Shown in pieces: positions 1 through 7,787 of a stretch of 64,000 bases of DNA. Both the position numbers and the translations under genes were made by a program. The stretch covers positions 124,001 to 188,000 of the forward strand of contig NZ_JAERRG010000013.1 in the NCBI RefSeq assembly GCF_016741935.1, written 5' to 3'. Source of the DNA: Streptomyces endocoffeicus (GTDB taxonomy: Bacteria > Actinomycetota > Actinomycetes > Streptomycetales > Streptomycetaceae). Below the pieces are notes generated by a model. That model was not told the origin of the DNA. It did not search any database and was given only the letters and a program-made list of their open reading frames with translations. The stretch's first letter is position 1. Every line of letters begins with the position of its first letter.

Positions 1-122
1 CATTCTCGGATGATCCGATGGTCAACAGGCGGCAGGTCCAATTCGAGGAAGGGAGTAGGCCGGTAAAACTCCGCCACAGCAGCGTAAAATGGCCTATATT
101 ATGTAAAATCATCTCATTTAAT

Positions 123-151
123 TTGACAACTTTGCAGTGGCGGCCCAGGAT
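123..151 (+). promoter_or_regulatory. Vegetative-type promoter of the first GntR gene
   Basis: A TTGACA box at 123-128 is followed by a 17-bp spacer and CAGGAT at 146-151, close to the actinomycete housekeeping sigma consensus. It lies in an unusually AT-rich stretch (60-135). Transcription would begin near 158, giving a short leader before the GntR gene. No clear palindromic operator is visible here, unlike the promoters of the other cluster genes. The call rests on consensus matching only. Confidence 0.5.
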
Positions 152-186
152 GGCGGAGTAATGGTGGGACCTTGTCTGGAGGGTCG

Positions 187-879
187 ATGGCTTTGGTGAA
201 CAGGAGGAAAAGGCCGCCTACGGCCCAGGAGGCGGTGGTCGCAGAGATTAGGCGGGCGATTCTCGGTGGCGATATGCCTCCTGGTGTCCAGATCTTTCAG
301 GATGAACTGGCCTCACAGTTTGGAGTCAGCCGTGTCCCGGTGAGGGACGCGCTGCGTCTTCTGCAGGGTGAAGGGCTCATCAGCTATGCCCCGCACGCCG
401 GCTACCATGTCGCGCAATTGGATGTTGAGCAACTCCTGGAGATTCAGAACGTCCGTGAGATCCTTGAGACCGAGGCGCTGTCGGTAGGGGTTCCCCGCAT
501 TGCGGATGAAACCGTCGAAACCATGAGCGCGGCATTCGATGAAATGGCGCGGTGTGAGGCTGACGGCGACCTCGCATCGTGGGTGGAGGCGCACCGGGCG
601 TTTCATTTCGTATTGTTCGAGGCCGCGGCCATGCCGCATCTGATGCGCATTCTCGGTCGGGTCTGGGACGCTTCAGATCTCTACCGATCCCATTACATGC
701 ACGCCGATACGGCGCAGCAGCGGGCGCATGCCGAGCACCATGCGATCCTGGAGGCGGCGCGGGCTCGGGACCTGGAGGCGTTGCTGACGCTCATGCGCGG
801 GCATCGGCAGTCGACTGTCGCCGCGATCCACCGGTCCGTGACGGGCGAGTCGAAGCCTGAAGCGGACAGCAACCCGTGA
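187..879 (+). CDS. GntR-family (FCD/FadR subfamily) transcriptional regulator
   Basis: A predicted DNA-binding regulator of 230 aa, the usual length for FCD-type GntR proteins. An N-terminal winged helix (about residues 10-75, including FGVSRVPVRDALRLLQGEG) is followed by an all-helical FCD ligand domain that starts near VREILETEALSV; conserved Asp and His residues of this domain often bind a metal and an organic acid. I chose ATG 187 because GGAGGG lies just upstream at 178-183; an in-frame TTG at 172 is possible. It is one of three closely similar regulators in the window (the others start at 5625 and 24121), all beside catabolic genes. It runs convergent to the enamidase-like gene. The effector is unknown; such proteins commonly repress genes for carboxylate or aromatic breakdown. 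Confidence 0.88.
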   Translation: MALVNRRKRPPTAQEAVVAEIRRAILGGDMPPGVQIFQDELASQFGVSRVPVRDALRLLQGEGLISYAPHAGYHVAQLDVEQLLEIQNVREILETEALSVGVPRIADETVETMSAAFDEMARCEADGDLASWVEAHRAFHFVLFEAAAMPHLMRILGRVWDASDLYRSHYMHADTAQQRAHAEHHAILEAARARDLEALLTLMRGHRQSTVAAIHRSVTGESKPEADSNP

Positions 880-958
880 CGCCGAGCTGACGCACGCCCG
901 GCCTTCGCCTGGCAGCGGTGCCGTCGACCGGTCCGGTCGGTTGTCGGCGGCCCTCCCT

Positions 959-1006
959 CTTGTGCCATAGGCCCAGGTCCCGCTTGTGCCATAGGCCCAG
1001 GTCCCG
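959..1006. repeat. 24-bp perfect tandem duplication
   Basis: Two adjacent identical 24-bp copies, each beginning CTTGTGCCATAGGCCCAGGT, lie between the convergent stop codons of the GntR and amidohydrolase genes. Exact identity suggests a recent slippage event. No coding role is evident. Confidence 0.8.
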
Positions 1007-1015
1007 CCCCTCGCG

Positions 1016-2188
1016 TCAGCGGCGGAGGACGGCACCCCGCCGAGGCGGCGGTGTCTGCTCGCTCCGGCCGGTGACGAGTGGCATGCCGTCGACGACGACA
1101 GCCGAGATGCCGGGCAGGTCGCCCAGGGCGAAGGACTCGAGACCGTCCCGGGCGCGCGACCCCTGGATCGGCCCGAGAACGATCAGGTCGCCGGGCTGTC
1201 CCGGCTGAATCATGCCGCCCGGGATGCCGTGATGGTGGGTCACGTTGCCGGTTGCGGCGGCGACGGCGATCTCGGGCGCCAGGCCGCAGACACTGGCGAG
1301 GTAACAGATGTTGCGGAGCATGCCGCGAGGGATGACACCGGTGCCGCCGGGAGTGTCCGTTCCGAGGGTGAGGCGGTGCAGCGCGTTGGTGGCTACGAGG
1401 TGGTCGATGGTGATTTTCGTCGCCCGGTAGTTCATTGAGCTGCAAATCTCGACCGCGGCCTCCGGCAGGTCGTCGATCACACCGCGGATCTCATCGTCCG
1501 GCATCGGGATCGGTCCGCCGGAGATGTGGGCGATGACATCGGGGCCGACGGCTGTGACGACCTCATAGCCGGCGACTCGGCTCGAACCCGAGCGGGAAAC
1601 CCCGCCGGAGTGCATCTTGACGACCATGCCGCGCTCGTGGGCCCATGTCATGTACTGGACGGCCTCGCCGTCGTCCAGGCGTGACCAGTCGTAGAAGATG
1701 AACTTCAGCTGCCGGATGTCCGCCTCGACCATGCGGTCGAAGTCCGTCTCCCGCAGGCCGGGAATCAGCAGTAGCGTCCCGGCGCGCACCTTGACGCCGG
1801 ACGGCCGGTATTCACCGATGGTCCGGCGGCACACAGTGGCGAGCCCGAGCACGAGGTCGGGTGACAGCTCGTCAAAGGGCAGCCCGGGAACGTGAAGTTC
1901 TCCGGCCGAGACCATGGTCGTCGTACCGCCCTGAAGGTAGTTGTGCACCCATCCGGTGGAGTTCTGTGCCGGTGTCCACTCGCCGACCGTGGGGTGCACA
2001 TGCCCGTCCACGAGTCCCGGGATGACCGTCTGCCGTTGTGCGTCGACGATCAGGTCGGGCCGCGCGCCCTCGTCGCCGAGCGCGACGATCACTCCCTCCT
2101 CGATGAGTACCGATGTGTCGTGGAGCGGCGGCGTGGACAGGTCGCCGGTCACGAGCGTCCCGATGTTGGTCACCAATGTGGTCGTCAT
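1016..2188 (-). CDS. Enamidase-like metal-dependent amidohydrolase
   Basis: A 390-aa cyclic amidohydrolase that, from memory, tracks Eubacterium barkeri enamidase along most of its length. That enzyme opens 1,4,5,6-tetrahydro-6-oxonicotinate to 2-formylglutarate plus ammonia. Shared landmarks are the N-terminal NIGTLVTGD strand, DGHVHP (His63, His65), GGTTTMVSAGE, RPSGVKV, KMHSGG (His193), IAHISGGP (His221), LGTDTPGGTG (Asp278), the RGMLRNICYLASV helix and the LGDLPGISAVVVDGMPLVT tail. The histidines and Asp278 fit a binuclear metal site; the position expected for a bridging Lys looks different (FIFYDW). ATG 2188 has GGAG at 2194-2197 on the minus strand. It is divergent from the aldehyde dehydrogenase gene across a GTAT-N5-ATAC palindrome, so the two are probably co-regulated. 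The family is well supported; the exact lactam or enamide substrate is inferred. Confidence 0.8.
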   Translation of the reverse strand: MTTTLVTNIGTLVTGDLSTPPLHDTSVLIEEGVIVALGDEGARPDLIVDAQRQTVIPGLVDGHVHPTVGEWTPAQNSTGWVHNYLQGGTTTMVSAGELHVPGLPFDELSPDLVLGLATVCRRTIGEYRPSGVKVRAGTLLLIPGLRETDFDRMVEADIRQLKFIFYDWSRLDDGEAVQYMTWAHERGMVVKMHSGGVSRSGSSRVAGYEVVTAVGPDVIAHISGGPIPMPDDEIRGVIDDLPEAAVEICSSMNYRATKITIDHLVATNALHRLTLGTDTPGGTGVIPRGMLRNICYLASVCGLAPEIAVAAATGNVTHHHGIPGGMIQPGQPGDLIVLGPIQGSRARDGLESFALGDLPGISAVVVDGMPLVTGRSEQTPPPRRGAVLRR

Positions 2189-2225
2189 ACGTTTCTCCAT
2201 CTTGCTTGCTGCGGCCATCTCGTAG

Positions 2226-2242
2226 AATGTATACGTGATACG
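2226..2242. promoter_or_regulatory. Putative GntR operator in the divergent enamidase/ALDH promoter
   Basis: The intergenic space holds AATGTATACGTGATACG. Within it GTAT-N5-ATAC (2229-2241) forms an inverted repeat with the same arms and spacing as the one upstream of the GntR gene at 5625. The 10-mer AATGTATACG also recurs, inverted, before the LLM gene (7754-7763). FCD-type GntR operators usually have GT/AC half-sites like these. Which of the three GntR proteins binds is unknown. Confidence 0.5.
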
Positions 2243-2273
2243 AAGCGGGTGGAAGGCGATGCGAGGAGCTCGT

Positions 2274-3722
2274 ATGACGATTCGGGTACGGCAACTGATC
2301 GCCGGGCAGTGGCGCGACGGTGGCGGGGCGGCGGCGACATCGCGCAATCCGGCACGGCCGGAGGAGGTGGTGGCCGACGTCGCAGTCGCCACGGAGCAGG
2401 ACCTCGGCGTGGCGGTGGAAGCCGCGGTGGCGGCCTGGGAGGGCTGGCGGCGGACGTCCATCCACGAGCGCGCGGAGGTCCTGAGGACCGCGGCCGGCAT
2501 GCTGGCCGCTCGGGCCGAGATGTACGGCGCGGAACTCACCCGGGAAGAGGGCAAGACTCTCGTCGAGGGCGTGAGCGAGGTGCGGCGGGCGGCCGAGATC
2601 CTCCGATTCCACGCCGGCGAGGCGGATCGGGACTCCGGCGAGGTCTACGCCTCGCCCCGTCGAGGCGAGTCGATCTTCGTGACGCGTCGTCCGCTGGGTG
2701 TGGTCGCGATCATCACGCCGTGGAACTTCCCGATCGCCATCCCGGCGTGGAAGATCGCTCCGGCGCTGATTCACGGCAATGCCGTCGTGTGGAAACCGGC
2801 GAGCCTCGTTCCGCTGCTGGCCATGCGGTTCGCGGAGACCCTGGTCGAGGCGGGGCTGCCCGAGGGCGTGCTGTCCCTGCTCGTCGGGCCGGGACCGCTC
2901 GGCACACGGCTCGCCGAGCATCCGGGCGTGGCGGCGCTGAGCTTCACCGGCTCGACGCAGGTCGGCACCCGCCTGATGGAGACGTGTGCCCGGCTGCGCA
3001 GGCCGGTGCAGACCGAGATGGGCGGCAAGAACGCCGCGGTCGTACTGGCCGACGCGGATCTCGACCATGCCGCGGAGCAGATCGTGCTCGGAGCCATGCG
3101 TTCGACCGGCCAGAAGTGCACCGCGACGTCACGGCTGATCGTCGAGGCCAAGGTCGAGGACCAACTGCTGGAGCGCATCTGTACCCGGGTGCGGCAGCTG
3201 CAGGTCGGGGACGGGCTGCGGGAGGGCGTCGACATGGGCCCGGCGTCGTCGTCGGGTGCCCGAGCATCCATCCTCGCTGACATCGAGCACGCCAGGGCGG
3301 GTGGAGCCCAGGCCCTGACCGGGGGCGTGTCCTACGGAGACGCGGAACGGATCGACGGCTATTTCGTCCCGCCGACCGTGCTGCGGCTTACTGGCCCTGA
3401 CCTTCCGGTGTGGCGCGACGAGGTCTTCGGCCCCGTCCTCAGCGTGGTCAGCACCGCGGACCGCGGGGAAGCACTGCGCCTGGCGAACGACAGCGCGTTC
3501 GGCCTCTCCGGGGCTGTCTTCACCAACGACCTGGACTACGTCCTGGGCGCCATCGACGACTTCCACGTCGGCATGCTGCACGTGAACTCCGAAACCGCCG
3601 GTGCCGACCCCCATGTCCCCTTCGGCGGCGTCAAGGACAGCGGCTACGGCCCCAAGGAGCAGGGCCGAGCCTCGCGTGACTTCTTCACCCACACTACGAC
3701 CGTGTACCTGCGGGCCGGCTGA
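2274..3722 (+). CDS. NAD(P)-dependent aldehyde dehydrogenase
   Basis: A 482-aa ALDH-superfamily enzyme that oxidises an aldehyde, probably a semialdehyde, to its acid. The catalytic set is present: Asn151 in TPWNFP, the general base Glu248 in TEMGGKN, and the nucleophile Cys282 in STGQKCTATS. The C-terminal FGGVKDSGYG motif is also intact. Sequence style is that of the alpha-ketoglutarate-semialdehyde/succinate-semialdehyde group. ATG 2274 has GAGGAG at 2263-2268; an in-frame GTG at 2235 lies inside the putative operator and is unlikely. The gene is divergent from the enamidase-like gene and 31 bp upstream of the ThDP enzyme. In this setting it could oxidise the aldehyde released by enamide opening, for example glutarate semialdehyde to glutarate. 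Substrate assignment is inference. Confidence 0.9.
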   Translation: MTIRVRQLIAGQWRDGGGAAATSRNPARPEEVVADVAVATEQDLGVAVEAAVAAWEGWRRTSIHERAEVLRTAAGMLAARAEMYGAELTREEGKTLVEGVSEVRRAAEILRFHAGEADRDSGEVYASPRRGESIFVTRRPLGVVAIITPWNFPIAIPAWKIAPALIHGNAVVWKPASLVPLLAMRFAETLVEAGLPEGVLSLLVGPGPLGTRLAEHPGVAALSFTGSTQVGTRLMETCARLRRPVQTEMGGKNAAVVLADADLDHAAEQIVLGAMRSTGQKCTATSRLIVEAKVEDQLLERICTRVRQLQVGDGLREGVDMGPASSSGARASILADIEHARAGGAQALTGGVSYGDAERIDGYFVPPTVLRLTGPDLPVWRDEVFGPVLSVVSTADRGEALRLANDSAFGLSGAVFTNDLDYVLGAIDDFHVGMLHVNSETAGADPHVPFGGVKDSGYGPKEQGRASRDFFTHTTTVYLRAG

Positions 3723-3753
3723 CCCGCTGTGCCCGGGTATCACGGAGAGGACC

Positions 3754-5418
3754 ATGACCATGACCATGACTCAGGACGGCACGGTGGCCCGGCGGTTCCT
3801 CGAAGCTTTCGCGGCGCTGGGCGTCAGAAAGATCTTCGGACTCCCAGGGGTGCACAACCTCGCGTTCTGGCGCGACTGGGAACCCGGACTCCCTGACATC
3901 GTCGGTGTGCGGCACGAACAGACAACCGTCTATGCCGCGGACGGCCTCGCCCGCGCCACCGGCGGGCTGGGCGTGGCACTGACGACGACCGGGCCCGGCG
4001 CGGCGAACGCGGTCGGGGCCTTCGGCGAGGCCGCGGCCTCCGGATCTCCCCTCGTCCTCGTCGCGAGCGAGATTTCCAGCGCTCTCGCCAAGCCGGGGAC
4101 CGTCCGTGGTGTCCTGCACGAATCGCGCGACCAGGCGGCCCTCTTCGAACCGCTGGCCAAGGCGGTGTTCCGGCCGCGTACCGCCGCGGACTCGGTCATT
4201 GCCCTCCACGACGCCGTCGCGACCGCTCTCGCCTGGCCGCGTGGACCGGTGTATGTAGACGTGCCGACCGATGTGCTGTCGGCACAGGCTCCGGCGACCC
4301 GCATCCTGCCGCAGGAACAGCGGCGCGGCGCGCCCAGCGCCGCGGAGCTTGCGCGACTCATGCAGGCGCTGGCGCAGTCCGAACAGGTGGTGATCTGGGC
4401 AGGAGGCGGCGTCGTCCAGTCCGGGGCCCAGGAGGCGTTGGCGCGACTCGCCGAGCGATTGCGCGCACCCGTCGTCACCACGTACACCGCCCGTGGTGTT
4501 CTGCCCGCCGACCACCCGTGTGCGATCGGCCTGCCGCCACACGAGCCGGAGGTCGCCGACCTGGTGGCACGGGCCGACCTGCTGCTGGCCGTCGGCACCG
4601 ACTTCGACGGCATGATGACACGGCACTGGCGCATGCCCCTGCCTCGCACGCTTGCCGTGATCGACTGCTCTGCCGAAGAGCTGACCAAGAACTACCAGCC
4701 CGACGTGTGCGTGTTGGGAGATGCCCGCGAGACACTGTCCGCGGTCCTCGAACAGATGGACTCGCCCGCCGGCAGGCCGGACTCGTCTGCCGAACGGTGG
4801 GGAGAGCCGGTACGCAACCTTCGGGATGAGGTGTGGACCCGGCTCGCCGAGGACCCGCGCAGCGCGGAGGCCGTCAGGTTCCTGCGCTCTGTCGAGGCCG
4901 CGGTCGGTGATGACACGGTCGTCGTCTGCGACATGGCCGTACCCGGGTACTGGTACGGCGGATACGGCAGAGTCACCCGCCCTCGGCGTCTTCAGTACCC
5001 CGTCGGCTGGGGCACACTCGGCTACGCACTGCCCGCGGCCGTCGGACCCGCCGCGACCGGTGAGCGGGTGCTCGCCATCTGCGGCGACGGCGGCATCATG
5101 TTCGGCCTCGGTGAACTGGCCACCCTCGCGCAGGAACAACTTCCGGTCACCGTGCTGGTCGTCGACGACGGCGGCTACGGCATGCTCCGCTACGACCAGG
5201 AGGTCGCGGGCGACCCCATCAGAGGGGTGGCGCTGACCGGTCCGCGGTGGAGCCCGCTCGGGGAAGCGTTCGGGATCGAAACCGTCGAGGTCGACGGAGT
5301 CGGCAGCCAACTGGAGAAGGCGCTGCGGCAGGCGCTCGACGCTCGCGCTCCCCGGCTGGTGGTCGCACGTGCCAGGCTCACCCCTCCGCGAACCACCTCC
5401 CCACGGTGGTTCGAATGA
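3754..5418 (+). CDS. Thiamine-diphosphate-dependent enzyme (benzoylformate decarboxylase / acetolactate synthase-like)
   Basis: A 554-aa three-domain ThDP enzyme. The N-terminal Pyr domain has the activating glutamate Glu55 in VRHEQTT and the loop TTGPGAANAVGA. A middle domain (about 200-320) is followed by the C-terminal PP domain with GDGGIMFGLGEL and a VVDDGGYGML segment where family members usually have NN..YG. Relatives decarboxylate or ligate 2-oxo acids. ATG 3754 has GGAG at 3744-3747. It probably shares a transcript with the aldehyde dehydrogenase upstream. It could act on an oxo-acid or aldehyde intermediate, but the beta-formyl acid expected from enamidase would not need a ThDP mechanism, so its step is unresolved. 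Confidence 0.85.
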   Translation: MTMTMTQDGTVARRFLEAFAALGVRKIFGLPGVHNLAFWRDWEPGLPDIVGVRHEQTTVYAADGLARATGGLGVALTTTGPGAANAVGAFGEAAASGSPLVLVASEISSALAKPGTVRGVLHESRDQAALFEPLAKAVFRPRTAADSVIALHDAVATALAWPRGPVYVDVPTDVLSAQAPATRILPQEQRRGAPSAAELARLMQALAQSEQVVIWAGGGVVQSGAQEALARLAERLRAPVVTTYTARGVLPADHPCAIGLPPHEPEVADLVARADLLLAVGTDFDGMMTRHWRMPLPRTLAVIDCSAEELTKNYQPDVCVLGDARETLSAVLEQMDSPAGRPDSSAERWGEPVRNLRDEVWTRLAEDPRSAEAVRFLRSVEAAVGDDTVVVCDMAVPGYWYGGYGRVTRPRRLQYPVGWGTLGYALPAAVGPAATGERVLAICGDGGIMFGLGELATLAQEQLPVTVLVVDDGGYGMLRYDQEVAGDPIRGVALTGPRWSPLGEAFGIETVEVDGVGSQLEKALRQALDARAPRLVVARARLTPPRTTSPRWFE

Positions 5419-5573
5419 CCACGCCACAACGGCCTACCGGTCGCCGACGACCGGTTCCGTACCACCCCAGGACGCATGGGCGGCGGACCGGGCTCGTCGA
5501 CGAACCGATCCGCACCCGGTGCCGCATGCCCACCGCGATCGAGAGGTCGCCGATGGGGCCCTGACCCAGCTTG

Positions 5574-5586
5574 GTATCATGGATAC
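5574..5586. promoter_or_regulatory. Putative autoregulatory operator of the second GntR gene
   Basis: The perfect inverted repeat GTATC-ATG-GATAC sits 38 bp upstream of the GntR start. Its GTAT-N5-ATAC arms equal those at 2229-2241. A diverged copy, GGATCATGGATTC, lies at 22803-22815 ahead of the glutarate genes. Position and symmetry suggest autoregulation. Confidence 0.5.
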
Positions 5587-5624
5587 AAAGTCCATGTAAC
5601 CGCTGTCTGGGATGAAGGCCGAGG

Positions 5625-6299
5625 ATGACCGGCAAAGAGCCACGCGTCTTTGTACGACCGCCGACCGCTCAGGCAGCGGTTCTGGCTGAGCTCCGCCTGG
5701 CGATCCTCCACGGTGAACTGGCCCCGGGTACACCGATCCTCCAGGAAGCTGTCGCCGAGGAGTTCGGTGTGAGCCGAGTGCCGGTCCGCGAGGCGCTGAA
5801 GATCCTTGAGGGCGAGGGGCGTGTCCAGTACCTGCCCCAGCGCGGCTATTCGGTCACGAAACTTGCCATCGAGGATCTTCGGGAGATCTACCGCGTCCGG
5901 CAGTTGCTGGAAGTCGAAGCGGTGCGAACCGGCGTGGCGCGTCTGACCGGTGCGGACATCCTGGCGATGTCGAAGCTGGTGCGGGCCATGGACGAGGCCG
6001 CCGACGCGGGAGACCTGGTGGCACTGACCACCCTGAATCGACAGTTCCACTTCCGGTTGATCGAGGCATCGAACCGTGAGTGGCTCATCAGCATCATTCG
6101 GCAGCTGTGGGATTCCACGGACCCCTACCGCTCCGTCTACTTCGCCGAATCCGCCAATCGGAAGACGATCCAGCGCGAGCACCGGGCGATCCTCAAGGCC
6201 ACTCGTCAGCGGGATGCGGACCTGCTCATCCAGCTGCTGGACGAACACCGCCAACACGCCGTCGGTGTGCTGACGCGAGCCCTGGAGGAATCTGAATGA
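5625..6299 (+). CDS. GntR-family (FCD) transcriptional regulator
   Basis: A 224-aa paralogue of the regulators starting at 187 and 24121. The winged helix (about 10-72) contains FGVSRVPVREALKILEGEG, and the FCD domain follows from VRQLLEVEAVRTG, with helix segments FHFRLIEASN and HRAILKATRQ matching the other two. It starts 38 bp after a GTATC-N3-GATAC palindrome and overlaps the RidA-like gene by ATGA, so regulator and RidA are translationally coupled. Its place between the enzyme genes and the large transport/hydroxylase operon makes it a candidate local regulator. The ligand is unknown; a dicarboxylate or pyridine acid would fit the family. Confidence 0.88.
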   Translation: MTGKEPRVFVRPPTAQAAVLAELRLAILHGELAPGTPILQEAVAEEFGVSRVPVREALKILEGEGRVQYLPQRGYSVTKLAIEDLREIYRVRQLLEVEAVRTGVARLTGADILAMSKLVRAMDEAADAGDLVALTTLNRQFHFRLIEASNREWLISIIRQLWDSTDPYRSVYFAESANRKTIQREHRAILKATRQRDADLLIQLLDEHRQHAVGVLTRALEESE

Positions 6300-6754
6300 G
6301 CCGCCTGCAGCGATTGGATGAGCTCGGCCTCGCCCTGCCTGCGCCGATGCCGTCCGTCGGTGACTATCTCCCGGCACGGCAGCACGACGGTCTGCTCTGG
6401 GTGTCCGGCCACACGGGCAGAGGTCCTGACGGCTTGAGGGTGCGCGGTGTCGTCGGGGACGACGTCGATGTGGACACGGCGCGAGCAGAGGCGCGGCGGG
6501 CCGCGCTGAACGTCATCGCCACCGTGCACGCCGCCGTGGGGATCGACACCGTGCGGGCGGTCGTGCACCTGCGCGGCTACGTAAGGGCGGCGGGAGGCTT
6601 TACCCAGCATCCGCAGGTGGTGGACGCCGCGTCGGAGCTGCTCGCCGCGGTGTTCGGCGACGTGGGCCGCCACGCGCGTGCGGCGGTCGGGGCCGGCTCA
6701 CTGCCCGGGGGCGCCTGCGTCGAACTGGAAGCCGTGTTCGCCGTCGACCGCTGA
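6296..6754 (+). CDS. RidA/YjgF-like protein (chorismate-mutase-like subgroup)
   Basis: A 152-aa Rid-superfamily protein with the opening LDELGLALPAPMPSVGDYLP, a core VSGHTG strand, ARRAALNVIATVHAAVG helix and a HARAAVGAGSLPGG end motif. In canonical RidA the residue before Leu-Pro is the imine-deaminating Arg; here it is Ser, as in the longer YjgF/chorismate-mutase-like subgroup whose chemistry is not settled. It is coupled by ATGA to the upstream GntR gene. Rid proteins often accompany pathways that make enamines or imines, which suits an enamidase-containing cluster, but the missing Arg argues against simple 2-aminoacrylate deaminase activity. Confidence 0.82.
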   Translation: MSRLQRLDELGLALPAPMPSVGDYLPARQHDGLLWVSGHTGRGPDGLRVRGVVGDDVDVDTARAEARRAALNVIATVHAAVGIDTVRAVVHLRGYVRAAGGFTQHPQVVDAASELLAAVFGDVGRHARAAVGAGSLPGGACVELEAVFAVDR

Positions 6755-6780
6755 CCCCGTCGAGCGCCCTCGCCCCGGGA

Positions 6781-6829
6781 TCGCCCCGCCCCGCCCCCGG
6801 CCCGCGGAGCTGGGACGGGGGCGGGGCGA
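6781..6829. terminator. Bidirectional stem-loop between convergent genes
   Basis: TCGCCCCGCCCC at 6781-6792 pairs perfectly with 6818-6829, a 12-bp all but pure G/C stem around a 25-nt loop. It sits between the convergent RidA-like and CoxG-like stops. No U-tract follows, as is usual in actinomycetes. Confidence 0.6.
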
Positions 6830-6859
6830 CCGGACTGACCAGCCGCCCGAACCGTGGAG

Positions 6860-7477
6860 TCAGCGCCTGCGGCGGCGCGCCGCGCGGAACAGTACGACGG
6901 CGGCCAGCCCGATCGCGGCGGCGCCGTACACCACACGGAGCGTGCGCGGCGACAGGCCGGTCAAGGTCGCGAGATCCAGATTCCCCGACCCGGCCGGCGG
7001 CGCGTCCACCGCGGAGTCGGTGTCACGCCCCGGCGCGGTGATCTCCACGCTGAGACGCCTGGCGAACTCGTCCACGATGTGGCGACTGACCTGTTCGAGC
7101 ACGCCACGGCCGAACTGGGCGACCCGACCGGTGATCTCCAGGTCGGTCGTGACCTCTGCGAGCGTTGCCGCCCCGTCCGGGCGGGCGGTGAGGCTGATGG
7201 TCGCCGCCGCGGAGCCCTGGCCGCGCACGTCGCGCGCCTGTGCCCGGACTGTCATCTGGTGCTGGTCGTCGTCGCGGTCGAGGATCTGCGCGGTGCCTTG
7301 GTATTCCGCGGTGATCGGGCCGACTTTGATCTGGACAGCACCCGAGTACATCTGGTCGCCGGTCTGATCGTGAAGTGTCGCGCCGGGCATGCACGGCACG
7401 ATGCGCGGCACGTCGCCGAGCACCTTCCATGCGTCGTCGACGTGCGCCGGCACGTGAAATGTGTGCTGAAGTCGCAT
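6860..7477 (-). CDS. CoxG-like SRPBCC protein with C-terminal membrane anchor
   Basis: A 205-aa protein whose first 145 residues match the carbon-monoxide-dehydrogenase subunit G (CoxG) family of the START/SRPBCC fold: FHVPAHVDDAWKVLGDVPRI, PCMPGA near the start, then repeated strand patterns such as VGPITAEYQGTAQI. A linker leads to one C-terminal transmembrane helix (VVYGAAAIGLAAVVLFRAA) and an Arg-rich cytoplasmic tail. CoxG is known in Oligotropha as the factor that recruits CO dehydrogenase to the membrane. This fits the Mo-hydroxylase subunits at 12541-16246. ATG 7477 has a strong GGAGG. It is transcribed away from the large operon. Confidence 0.82.
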   Translation of the reverse strand: MRLQHTFHVPAHVDDAWKVLGDVPRIVPCMPGATLHDQTGDQMYSGAVQIKVGPITAEYQGTAQILDRDDDQHQMTVRAQARDVRGQGSAAATISLTARPDGAATLAEVTTDLEITGRVAQFGRGVLEQVSRHIVDEFARRLSVEITAPGRDTDSAVDAPPAGSGNLDLATLTGLSPRTLRVVYGAAAIGLAAVVLFRAARRRRR

Positions 7478-7500
7478 GCTGGTCCTCCGAGCCTGGGCGG

Positions 7501-7560
7501 TCAGTAGTAGGCGGCGAGCCCGGTCAGGGCGTCGCCGAGCACGAGTGTGGATCTTCTTGG
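7501..7560 (-). pseudogene. C-terminal remnant of an acyl-CoA dehydrogenase
   Basis: The minus strand reads STLVLGDALTGLAAYY followed by a stop, which parallels the end of the intact glutaryl-CoA dehydrogenase in this window (HTLVIGSALTGVPAFR). Just upstream, a shifted frame reads KKIHT, as expected before TLV, so a small frameshift separates them. Nothing further upstream resembles the enzyme. I read it as the tail of a decayed paralogue; the match is short, so confidence is limited. Confidence 0.38.
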
Positions 7561-7753
7561 CGCCGAGAACGCCGTGCGGACGATGACAGGTGCCGCACGC
7601 CCGTTTCCCCGAGGCCGGCCTGCTGACGGGTGACCGCCTCTACATCCTTGAGCTGGGCGGGGGAGGGGCGTCAGCGAAGCCAGAAGGGTCTCCGGGCGAC
7701 TGTTTTTCGCCGTCATAGGTATTCCCTTCCGGAGACGGGAGGTCCTATGGTCG

Positions 7754-7775
7754 CGTATACATTACCCAGGATACG
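7754..7775. promoter_or_regulatory. GTATAC-type operator before the LLM/ABC/Mo-hydroxylase operon
   Basis: CGTATACATT at 7754-7763 is the exact reverse complement of the 10-mer AATGTATACG in the enamidase/ALDH promoter. A GATACG half-site follows at 7770-7775, also present at 2237-2242. It lies 13 bp upstream of the GTG start, where a repressor would block the whole operon. Confidence 0.45.
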
Positions 7776-7787
7776 CACGGAGGCAGC

